A stretch of 9,211 nt of DNA from SURF-32 sp964648365 (GTDB lineage Bacteria; Planctomycetota; Phycisphaerae; UBA1845). The notes under the pieces were generated by a model. The model did no database searches. It was given only the letters and a program-made list of their open reading frames with translations, and was not told the origin of the DNA. The stretch covers positions 1 through 9,211 of the forward strand of contig CAZYLK010000216.1 of assembly GCA_964648365.1 (NCBI GenBank), written 5' to 3'. Within the stretch, counting starts at the first letter, position 1. Every line of letters starts with the position of its first letter. Below are positions 1 through 6,020 of the stretch, one piece after another. The translations under genes were made by a program, and so were the position numbers.

Positions 1-53
1 GGAGTAAGGGAGTAAGGGAGTAAGGGAGTAAGGGAGTAAGGGAGTAAGGGAAG
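1..53 (+). repeat. Octamer tandem array A1, GGAGTAAG x6, cut by left edge
   Basis: Six perfect, uninterrupted copies of GGAGTAAG fill 1-48, followed by the terminal GGAAG. The array therefore ends with the same GGGAAG boundary as the three other arrays in the window. Its left end lies outside the window, so the total copy number is unknown. Every unit here is identical, whereas the other arrays mix GGAGTGAG and GGAGTAAG, which suggests recent expansion or homogenisation. The G-rich strand is the plus strand, opposite to array A2 at 148-188, with which it forms an inverted pair around a 94-bp core. Confidence 0.95.
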
Positions 54-147
54 AAAAACGACACGGCTTTCACGACGCTCAGCGGATATGTGTCAACAGT
101 TACGATCTCGCCACGACTGCCGGAGGGTGCAAAGCATCCCTCCACCT
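54..147. other. Non-coding core between arrays A1 and A2, with one hairpin
   Basis: This 94-bp spacer lies downstream of the permease gene and between two oppositely oriented octamer arrays. I see no convincing gene in it. At 122-143 there is a hairpin: GGAGGG pairs with CCCTCC, TGC pairs with GCA, the loop is AAA and one T is bulged. On the minus strand the core ends in a run of five T, preceded only by a weak 5-bp GACAC/GTGTC pairing across a 25-nt loop, so a terminator is not convincing. The core shows no obvious similarity to the other core at 2062-2202. Confidence 0.6.
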
Positions 148-188
148 CTTCCCTCACTCCCTTACTCCCTCACTCCCTCACTCCCTTC
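148..188 (-). repeat. 41-bp octamer array A2, directly after the permease stop codon
   Basis: Read on the minus strand this is exactly 41 bp: GAAGGGAG, then TGAGGGAG, TGAGGGAG, TAAGGGAG and TGAGGGAAG. It starts at the nucleotide after the TAA stop of the permease gene. It matches array A3 (2021-2061, opposite strand) at 40 of 41 positions by eye, so the two form near-perfect inverted repeats around the permease gene. It carries five GGG tracts separated by 5-nt loops, which fits the usual G-quadruplex pattern. Confidence 0.95.
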
Positions 189-2000
189 TTAAGTCCCCGT
201 CTGTTTCCGCATGGTCATGTCGAAGTTGGTGACCAGGCTCTTATACATACTGTAGGCGATGATCAGGTACACGCCGGCCGCCACGGCTGAGCCCACGAAG
301 CCCAGAAACCGCATGGACGCCGCCTGGCGGGCGAAGGACGTGGACAGATCGTCCGGGTAGAGCAGATAGCGGATCCCTGAGAACGGCGAGAACGGAGCAA
401 AAAACGTGCCCGCATTGCCGGCCTGTCGCGTGATCGTTGTCGTCACGAGCGTCAGGCATCCGACGCCGATGATGACGATCGCCAGGCTCTTCATGACGGC
501 CCGCGCGGTCTGACGGCTGGTCAGGGACACTTTGAGGCTGAGGATGCATACCACGGCCAGTGCCAGAACCATCGTGGCCGCCAGTTCGATCGACGTTTCG
601 ACCCAGATCATGCCGTGGCTGCGGCCGGGCAGAAGGCTGTAGGCCCCGAACAACAGCAGGCTGGCGACCGGCACGGCCACCAGCGGAGCGGCGAAGCTGA
701 CCAGCCCGCGGAGTTTTCCGAAGATGATGTACTTGCTGGTCAGTGGCGTGGACAGCAGGATGTCAATCGTCTTCGACTCGCGCTCCTTGACCATCGAAAC
801 CGCGGCCGTGTTCGTCGCGATGAGCACGGCGATGGCGAACTGGATCATGATGATGCCGCCCAGCCACTGCTTGACGGTCGTTGGGGGCATGGCGTTCGGC
901 TGGGTCAGATGGTAGACGAACAGGCCGATGGAGGCGGCGGCGCCGGCGGCGATGACCGACCATCGCATGAAGCCGCCCGCGCCCTGGGCGGACTTGGTGA
1001 CAGCCTCGCGCCACGCGACGGGGTTCTTCCACACGACGTGCGGCGGGCGCGTCCGCTCACCCGACTTCTGCCTGCGGAACCGGTCGAGGAACTGCGAGAC
1101 AAACGTCGGCTCGCCGGTCTTGGCCCCGCGGCGGACGAAGAACATCGCCATGCCCACCAGGACCACCGAGGTCGTGGTCGTCCAGATCATGTAGGTCGTC
1201 GAGGGAAAGGCGAGGGCGTTTCGGACGATGAGGTTTCGCCCGGCCACCAGAGAATAGTCCGGCGCCCGCACGATGTTGAGCGACACCTCCAGCGCCAGAA
1301 ACGGGTGCAACGCCGACAGCACGGACATCTTTCGGCCGCTGACGTTGGCCGGGGCCGCGTCGAGCCAGGTGGAGTTCCAGTTGCCGAGCAGATAGATCGC
1401 CAGCAGATAGATCGCGATCATCAGGTAGAACGAGAAAATCGTCCGCTTGGTGCCCACGCCGGCGATACTGATGAAGATGGCGATGGAGCCGGTGATGGCG
1501 GCGGTGCAGCCGGCCAGGGCGAAGCTCTCTGCAATCTGGGACGAAGTCACGCCGCCGTAGACCATCGTCAGGCAGAATACCGGCAGGCCGGCCAGCAGCA
1601 GCGAGAACACAAAATAGAGCCGGCTCAACAGCGACCCGAGGACGATCTGTGCGTTGGAGAGCGGAGTCGACAGCAGGATGTTATAGGTCTGCGCGTCGCG
1701 TTCCTGAGTGATGGCGCTGGCTGTAAACATCGGTGCCAGAAAGCACATCATGGCAAGCTGCGTATAGGCCGCCAGCTTGAACGTCTGTGACGCCTCCTTG
1801 GCCAGTTCATTCAGGCCCCGACTGCCCTGGATCGTCATCAACGAAATGCAGACGACGAAACAGATCACCAGGATATAACCACCGCGGAAGTAGAGATGCT
1901 TCCGCTGCCGCGATGCACCGCCGACGACCCGCACCAGGATGGGGTTCGCCGGCAGCAGATGCCAGAAGGAGAGCCAGATTCGGGCGAGGATCTGATTCAC
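189..2000 (-). CDS. ABC-2 type transporter permease, duplicated two-half protein
   Basis: This is the predicted membrane subunit of an ABC-2 type exporter of 603 residues, about twice the length of a single ABC-2 permease. The two halves look homologous: each has a stretch of similar sequence, ITQERDAQTYNILLSTPL at 97-114 and MVKERESKTIDILLSTPL at 403-420. In this family such a segment lies next to transmembrane helices and probably contacts the ATPase. Many hydrophobic segments are visible (for example 41-55, 125-147, 165-205, 272-288, 345-363, 380-400, 430-457, 470-490, 505-521 and 565-585). The start is GTG at 2000; a GGAG motif lies 11 nt upstream (2012-2015), and no in-frame ATG was found close by. 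It follows the ATPase gene on the same strand but is separated by a 244-bp repeat-rich spacer, so it may be expressed at a different level. The substrate is unknown. Confidence 0.9.
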   Translation of the reverse strand: MNQILARIWLSFWHLLPANPILVRVVGGASRQRKHLYFRGGYILVICFVVCISLMTIQGSRGLNELAKEASQTFKLAAYTQLAMMCFLAPMFTASAITQERDAQTYNILLSTPLSNAQIVLGSLLSRLYFVFSLLLAGLPVFCLTMVYGGVTSSQIAESFALAGCTAAITGSIAIFISIAGVGTKRTIFSFYLMIAIYLLAIYLLGNWNSTWLDAAPANVSGRKMSVLSALHPFLALEVSLNIVRAPDYSLVAGRNLIVRNALAFPSTTYMIWTTTTSVVLVGMAMFFVRRGAKTGEPTFVSQFLDRFRRQKSGERTRPPHVVWKNPVAWREAVTKSAQGAGGFMRWSVIAAGAAASIGLFVYHLTQPNAMPPTTVKQWLGGIIMIQFAIAVLIATNTAAVSMVKERESKTIDILLSTPLTSKYIIFGKLRGLVSFAAPLVAVPVASLLLFGAYSLLPGRSHGMIWVETSIELAATMVLALAVVCILSLKVSLTSRQTARAVMKSLAIVIIGVGCLTLVTTTITRQAGNAGTFFAPFSPFSGIRYLLYPDDLSTSFARQAASMRFLGFVGSAVAAGVYLIIAYSMYKSLVTNFDMTMRKQTGT

Positions 2001-2020
2001 GTTGATGAGTGCTCCGCACG

Positions 2021-2061
2021 GAAGGGAGTGAGGGAGTGACGGAGTAAGGGAGTGAGGGAAG
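2021..2061 (+). repeat. 41-bp octamer array A3, upstream of the permease start
   Basis: This 41-bp array runs from GAAGGGAG to GGGAAG, with the G-rich strand on plus. It begins 20 bp upstream of the permease GTG start. It differs from A2 at one position (a C breaks one GGG tract). It matches array A4 in inverted orientation at 36 of 41 positions, so a transcript reading from the ATPase into the permease would carry both arms of a long stem. In that transcript A3 appears as CTCC-rich sequence next to the permease GGAG ribosome binding motif. Confidence 0.95.
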
Positions 2062-2202
2062 ACTCAGGGTGGCGGTAGTTCAGCATGGGTGGTCTCACTG
2101 ATCCATCGGACACGTCCCGCGAAGGCCGCTCCCTTACGGTCGCGGTTCGGATTGAGGCGACATTCTGATCATGCGCCTCAAACTTCGTTTCAGCCTTCCC
2201 CT
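2062..2202. repeat. Core between arrays A3 and A4, with two stem-loops; probable dispersed intergenic repeat
   Basis: This 141-bp non-coding core separates the ATPase and permease genes. It holds two clear inverted repeats. At 2117-2145, CCGCGA pairs with TCGCGG and an inner CCG pairs with CGG across an 8-nt loop. At 2152-2181, TTGAGGCG pairs perfectly with CGCCTCAA around a 14-nt loop that contains the palindrome TGATCA. The segment reading ACCGCGACCGTAAGGGAGCG on the minus strand resembles an intergenic repeat I associate from memory with planctomycete genomes. No database was searched. No reading frame here looks like a gene. Confidence 0.6.
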
Positions 2203-2243
2203 CTTCCCTTATTCCCTCACTCCCTGACTCCCTCACTCCCTTC
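2203..2243 (-). repeat. 41-bp octamer array A4, one base after the ATPase stop codon
   Basis: On the minus strand this array again runs from GAAGGGAG to GGGAAG over exactly 41 bp. It starts one nucleotide after the TGA stop of the ABC ATPase gene. It is the most degenerate of the arrays, with variant units containing GTCAG and AATAAG, but it keeps five GGG tracts. It pairs with A3 across the 141-bp core. Confidence 0.93.
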
Positions 2244-2244
2244 T

Positions 2245-3174
2245 TCACTGCACCATCCCCTTGGTCATCCGCATGAACGCCGTCTCCAGGTTGACTTCTT
2301 CCTCGCGGATTTCGCGGATGCGGAAATTGTTGTCGAGCAGCAGGCGGGCCAGGCCGCTGAAGTCGTGCGACTGCTCGCCCAGTTCGACGAGGATGCGACC
2401 GTTGTCCTGCGCCACGGATTTTACGCCGTTGGCCTTCTGCAGGAGCATCGCCGCCAGATCCTGCTGCTCCGTCACGCTGATGTGAACTTTCGTTCCCATC
2501 CGGGCGCGGTGGATGATCTCCTGAATCGAGCCGTGGAAGAGCAGGTTGCCCTGCTCGATGATGCCCACCGTGTTGCACAGGGCCGCCAGCTCGTGAAGGA
2601 TGTGCGAGCTGATGATGATGGTCTTGCCCATCTTGTGCAGCTCTTTCAGCAGTTCACGGATTTCGATGCGTGCCCGCGGGTCGAGTCCGCTGGCCGGCTC
2701 GTCCAGCAACAGCACCTTGGGATCATGCAGCAGCACGCGTGCGACCGACAGCCGCTGCTGCATCCCGCGCGAGAGCGAGTCCACCAGCGCGTCGCGCTTG
2801 TAGACCAGATCGGTCAGTTCGAGCACGTCGTTGACGACGCGGGTGCGCTGCTTGCCGTTGATGTCGTAGGCGCTGGCGAAGAACTCGAGATACTCCTGGA
2901 CCACCATGTCTTCATAGGCGCCGAAGAAGTCGGGGACGTAGCCGATCAGCGGGCGAATCTTCCGCGACTCATAGCCGACCACCTTGCCGCACACGCGCGC
3001 TTCGCCCCAGGTGGGTTGCAGCAGGGTGGCGAGAATCTTGATGGTCGTCGTCTTGCCGGCGCCGTTGGGGCCGATGTAGCCGAAGCACTCCCCCTCCTCG
3101 ATGTTCAGGTGAAGGTTGTCAAGCGCGACCAGCTTGCCGTATCGCTTCGTCAGGTTGATCGTCTGAATGATCAA
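2245..3174 (-). CDS. ABC transporter ATP-binding protein (ABC-2 exporter ATPase)
   Basis: This is the nucleotide-binding subunit predicted to power export through the ABC-2 permease encoded downstream; it has 309 residues from the chosen start. All core motifs are present: Walker A GPNGAGKT at 35-42, signature LSRGMQQR at 134-141, Walker B VLLLDEP at 154-160 with the catalytic Glu159, D-loop SGLD, and the switch His191 in IISSH. The Q-loop position reads GYVPDFFG, with Asp82 in place of the usual Gln; I recall this variant in some CcmA-like ATPases. About 90 further residues follow the ATPase core and end in a typical exporter tail (LETAFMRMT). I chose the TTG at 3174 because it has AGAGGA six nt upstream (3181-3186) and gives the normal family N-terminus IIQTINLTKRYG. 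An in-frame ATG at 3222 would add 16 unrelated residues without a ribosome binding site. The gene starts 60 bp after the upstream gene's stop. Confidence 0.95.
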   Translation of the reverse strand: MIIQTINLTKRYGKLVALDNLHLNIEEGECFGYIGPNGAGKTTTIKILATLLQPTWGEARVCGKVVGYESRKIRPLIGYVPDFFGAYEDMVVQEYLEFFASAYDINGKQRTRVVNDVLELTDLVYKRDALVDSLSRGMQQRLSVARVLLHDPKVLLLDEPASGLDPRARIEIRELLKELHKMGKTIIISSHILHELAALCNTVGIIEQGNLLFHGSIQEIIHRARMGTKVHISVTEQQDLAAMLLQKANGVKSVAQDNGRILVELGEQSHDFSGLARLLLDNNFRIREIREEEVNLETAFMRMTKGMVQ

Positions 3175-3180
3175 GGGCGA

Positions 3181-3186
3181 TCCTCT
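3181..3186 (-). promoter_or_regulatory. Ribosome binding site that decides the TTG start of the ATPase
   Basis: On the minus strand, AGAGGA lies six nt upstream of the TTG at 3172-3174. An ATG between them is immediately followed by TAG in its own frame, so it cannot start the ATPase. The upstream in-frame ATG at 3222 has no comparable motif. Confidence 0.75.
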
Positions 3187-3234
3187 ACATACGTCCGCCG
3201 GTGCCATCCGGCGCCGGTCCATGCGGCCAGGCGG

Positions 3235-5814
3235 TCAATCGCCGGGCGCCTCCTGCGGCGGATTCGGCTCCGTCTCCGGTTCCGGCTCTATCGGCGCCGT
3301 GCCGGAGCTGCGGCCCGTGACCGGGATGCGGATACGATACATCGTGATGCTGGCGGCGGCGTCCGGCTCCTCCAGGCGATATTCGCGGGCGCCGCGACGC
3401 GACGCGAGCCGGATGGGGCCGGGATGATCTTCTCCGAACCCGACGAGCACGGCCATGTCCGGTCGAAGCTGATCCCGCAGATCCAGATGGCGGAGGCGGC
3501 CGCGCTGCAGGCCGTTGGAATCCATCCCCGTCATGCTGTAGACCGACGTCTGCCGATGGCTGTCGGGATCGAAGTCACCCATCGTGGAGACCAGCAGCAG
3601 GCCGCTCTCCTGCGTCGTCAGGCGCATATCGATCTCGCCCGCGACACGGCGCTTCCCCAGCAGACTGACGGTGGAATTCAACCAGCGTATCTGCTCCTGC
3701 TCGAGCAGGTAGGACTCCAGAAACTCGTTCGCCTTCTTCGCGTCGCCCGGGAACCTGGCATCGGGGTCGAACCGGGCCGAAAGCAGGACGGTCTCCGACG
3801 CCTTGATGTCCAGAAGCGGGATCGCCAGCACGGAGAAGTTGCTGCGTCCGCGCTGACCCAGCACCTCGCCGGTCTGACGGTCGTACAGCTCGCGCGTGGT
3901 GCAGAGCAGGTAGCACTTCTTCAGATCGACGCCCAACTCATTGGTGATGAAGCTACCCGACGTAAAGCGGATATCCCGCGTTCCGACCGCGCCGCGCGTG
4001 AACTCCACCCGGCCTGTCACGCGCCCGCCGAGCGGCCCTTCCCAGCGGCCTTCCAGCGCCTTCATGGTGGCGCGGAACGGTACGCCCGCCAGTTCGGCAT
4101 TGGCGGGACGAAGCTGGTAGCTGCCGGGATCGGTGTACTGGGACTTCTGCGGGGCCGTCTCGTCGCTGGCGTCGCCGAGCACCGGCCGCAGGTAGCAATT
4201 CGTTGCCGCGGGCTGGCGATCGGCCACGGGGTCGGCCGGCAGCCAGACGTCCATGTCGACGTGCGAAGCGGTTTTCATCCCGAAGAACGCGGTGCCGTGC
4301 CCGAATCGCTCGCCCACGTCGGCGTCGACGACGCTGACCTGACGAACCGTGATGCCAAAACCCTGCACCGCCTGCACCGTCGAAAGGCTCAGGAATGCGG
4401 CGACGATCGCGACGCACGTAAACGCCGTCCAGTTATGCCGCTGCCACCCGCGGCGCTGCAGGAACGCCCACGAGCCGAGCGTGGCAATGCACCAGTAGAC
4501 GCCCATGAACATGATCGTGATCAGCAGGTAAAGCCCGGCGTCCTCGGGGAACTGCACTGGTCCGCGGACGTGCTCCAGCACGAAGTGATTCGACGTATTG
4601 GGCTGATCGTTCGGGTCGTCGTAGAACTTCTGCCAGAAAATGCGGCGATAGAAATCGCGGACGGAATCGTCCGTTACCGTCGTCCGCTCCCGGCGCTTCC
4701 GGCGATCGTCCGGATCTTCAACCTCGACGACGCGCGGTGAGAACTTGGTAAACAGATCCACCAGCGATGCCGCGCTGAAAATGACGTGGCCGCGCCCGAG
4801 CCGGGCGCGAGAGATGAGGTCCGTCTTCAGCGCGTCGTCGCGGTAGTAGACGAAAGCCCCGGGTCGGGCGGTGCAGCGCGCCACCGACATGGCGCCCGTG
4901 AACGCCGGCGCGTTTTCGTTGTCAAACAGATGCCTGGCGATGAGATCGCCGGGATTGGTCATGCGGACGACCTCGCCGATCTCGACCGGCAGCGCCGCGG
5001 CCAGTTCGGCGTGGCCCGCGACGGCGCCGGCGGTGTTCGACGCCGCCATCAGCAGCGTGCCGCCTTGGCGCACCCACTCCATGACGGCCGCAAGCTGTTT
5101 CGCCGACATGTCGGCCGGGTCGGCCTCGTCCCAGACCACGTAGTCGACCGCTTCAAGCCCGATCCACAGGTTCGGAATCGTGGCGGGGGCGATGTGCCCG
5201 ACTTTGAACTGCCGGTCGAAACCTGCGCTGTCGGTGCCCAGATCGAGCGCCCGCCCGCCGGAGGCAACCGAAATGGCCAGGACGATGGCCGTGTTCGTGC
5301 TGCTGTTGTCCTGCACGATCATCGGCGGCTCTTCCGGCACGATCCGCCGCTTCAGTTCGCCCGCCGAGACCACTTCGACGACCTCACCATCCGCGTTCAG
5401 CACCTCGATCCCGAAGTCGTCGCGCGCGCCCAGCGTCGCATCGCCCGCGAGTGTGTAGAGCCAGTATCGCTGTGTGCCGCCGGCCGAGGCGAGCAGGTGG
5501 ACCTCGACGGTATCGACGATCTGATCGCCGTCGCCGTCGCGCTGGACCGCGCGCAGGGCGCCGTCGAAGCTCGGCTCGCCCTCGAGTGTGATGTCAACGA
5601 CGACCGGCATCCATGCTCCCGGCCGGACGGCGCCCTGTCGGGCGTCGCGGGTGGGGATGCCGATCTGGACGAGGTCGACCAGGAGGCGGGCTTGCGCGGG
5701 GCAGGCAAGAGCCACGGCCGCGCCCAGGGCGATGATCGCGACGCGAGCGCGTGCCGGCGACCGACCGATCGCGCTGGTGGACAGCAATGTTCCCGTCCCC
5801 TCGGGCTTGTGCAT
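3235..5814 (-). CDS. Secreted/membrane ABC-operon partner protein with GATase-like domain
   Basis: I do not recognise a named family with certainty. From the ATG at 5814 the protein has 859 residues. An N-terminal signal peptide covers about residues 24-42 (hydrophobic VAIIALGAAVALA, then CPAQA). A beta-rich region follows. Around 213-261 there is a segment like a class I glutamine-amidotransferase or GldG fold: YVVWDEADPADMSAKQL leads into a helix and then WVRQGGTLLMAAS. I see no clear catalytic Cys-His-Glu set, so it is probably a non-catalytic, binding-type version. A charged stretch near 370-385 precedes two transmembrane helices at about 427-452 and 462-482. A second, long soluble beta-rich region follows and ends in a Pro/Glu tail. 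It is the first gene of the cluster, 60 bp ahead of the ATPase start, and probably acts as an extracytoplasmic partner of the exporter. Alternative starts are GTG 5841 and TTG 5787; the latter gives a shorter, more typical signal peptide. Confidence 0.75.
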   Translation of the reverse strand: MHKPEGTGTLLSTSAIGRSPARARVAIIALGAAVALACPAQARLLVDLVQIGIPTRDARQGAVRPGAWMPVVVDITLEGEPSFDGALRAVQRDGDGDQIVDTVEVHLLASAGGTQRYWLYTLAGDATLGARDDFGIEVLNADGEVVEVVSAGELKRRIVPEEPPMIVQDNSSTNTAIVLAISVASGGRALDLGTDSAGFDRQFKVGHIAPATIPNLWIGLEAVDYVVWDEADPADMSAKQLAAVMEWVRQGGTLLMAASNTAGAVAGHAELAAALPVEIGEVVRMTNPGDLIARHLFDNENAPAFTGAMSVARCTARPGAFVYYRDDALKTDLISRARLGRGHVIFSAASLVDLFTKFSPRVVEVEDPDDRRKRRERTTVTDDSVRDFYRRIFWQKFYDDPNDQPNTSNHFVLEHVRGPVQFPEDAGLYLLITIMFMGVYWCIATLGSWAFLQRRGWQRHNWTAFTCVAIVAAFLSLSTVQAVQGFGITVRQVSVVDADVGERFGHGTAFFGMKTASHVDMDVWLPADPVADRQPAATNCYLRPVLGDASDETAPQKSQYTDPGSYQLRPANAELAGVPFRATMKALEGRWEGPLGGRVTGRVEFTRGAVGTRDIRFTSGSFITNELGVDLKKCYLLCTTRELYDRQTGEVLGQRGRSNFSVLAIPLLDIKASETVLLSARFDPDARFPGDAKKANEFLESYLLEQEQIRWLNSTVSLLGKRRVAGEIDMRLTTQESGLLLVSTMGDFDPDSHRQTSVYSMTGMDSNGLQRGRLRHLDLRDQLRPDMAVLVGFGEDHPGPIRLASRRGAREYRLEEPDAAASITMYRIRIPVTGRSSGTAPIEPEPETEPNPPQEAPGD

Positions 5815-5840
5815 GGCGTTTACGATTCTGAACGCTGGCA

Positions 5841-5858
5841 CCGGGCGACGCCGCCCGG
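5841..5858. other. Perfect 7-bp hairpin at the 5' end of the exporter cluster
   Basis: CCGGGCG at 5841-5847 and CGCCCGG at 5852-5858 form a perfect stem with a 4-nt loop. It would lie in the leader of the minus-strand transcript, ending 26 bp before the ATG at 5814. It overlaps the alternative GTG start at 5841 by one base. A small leader structure is plausible; a GC-rich genome also makes such hairpins common by chance. Confidence 0.4.
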
Positions 5859-5946
5859 GACGTCGTCGAAAACGTGCAATCCGGCGCAGTCCTGCGGAAC
5901 GCCATCAGCCTCCCGCCGCTGCGCGGTCACCCGCGACGCGCCGACC

Positions 5947-5975
5947 ATTCTAGCGCCTCCCTCCCGCGGCTACAA
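5947..5975 (-). promoter_or_regulatory. Candidate sigma-70 promoter for the ABC exporter cluster
   Basis: On the minus strand TTGTAG (5970-5975) and TAGAAT (5947-5952) are separated by exactly 17 bp. They match the -35 and -10 consensus at 4 of 6 and 5 of 6 positions. Transcription would start near 5940, leaving a leader of about 126 nt before the ATG at 5814. The site lies in the 206-bp spacer between two divergent genes. No comparably good promoter was seen for the plus-strand gene at 6021. Confidence 0.45.
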
Positions 5976-6020
5976 GCGATTACACTTTCCTGCACCGATT
6001 GGAACCGGGGGCCCGCAACC

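Noticed and set aside
54..94. Intrinsic terminator after the permease (minus strand, T5 run)
   Set aside because: The only stem directly before the T-run is 5 bp (GACAC/GTGTC) across a 25-nt loop, too weak to call.
68..96. Promoter with perfect TTGACA on the minus strand in the A1-A2 core
   Set aside because: At spacings of 17-19 bp the -10 position matches TATAAT at no more than 3 of 6 bases.
1..188. CRISPR array
   Set aside because: The repeats are 8-bp units directly abutting one another, without unique spacers, and no cas gene is present.
615..1790. Plus-strand frame opposite the permease (391 codons)
   Set aside because: The translation is Gln/Arg/Gly/His-rich and lies antisense to a clear membrane protein with a duplicated family motif.
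2001..2244. Integron attC-like site after a gene
   Set aside because: The inverted structure after a stop codon is reminiscent, but no GTTRRRY core sites or integrase were seen, and the arms are tandem octamers.
2089..4740. Very long open plus-strand frame (883 codons)
   Set aside because: It lies antisense to the ABC ATPase, which has all family motifs, and to the membrane protein. Its translation is low-complexity Arg/Ala/His-rich text, and its 5' end runs through octamer repeats. High GC with strong third-position bias makes such shadow frames common.
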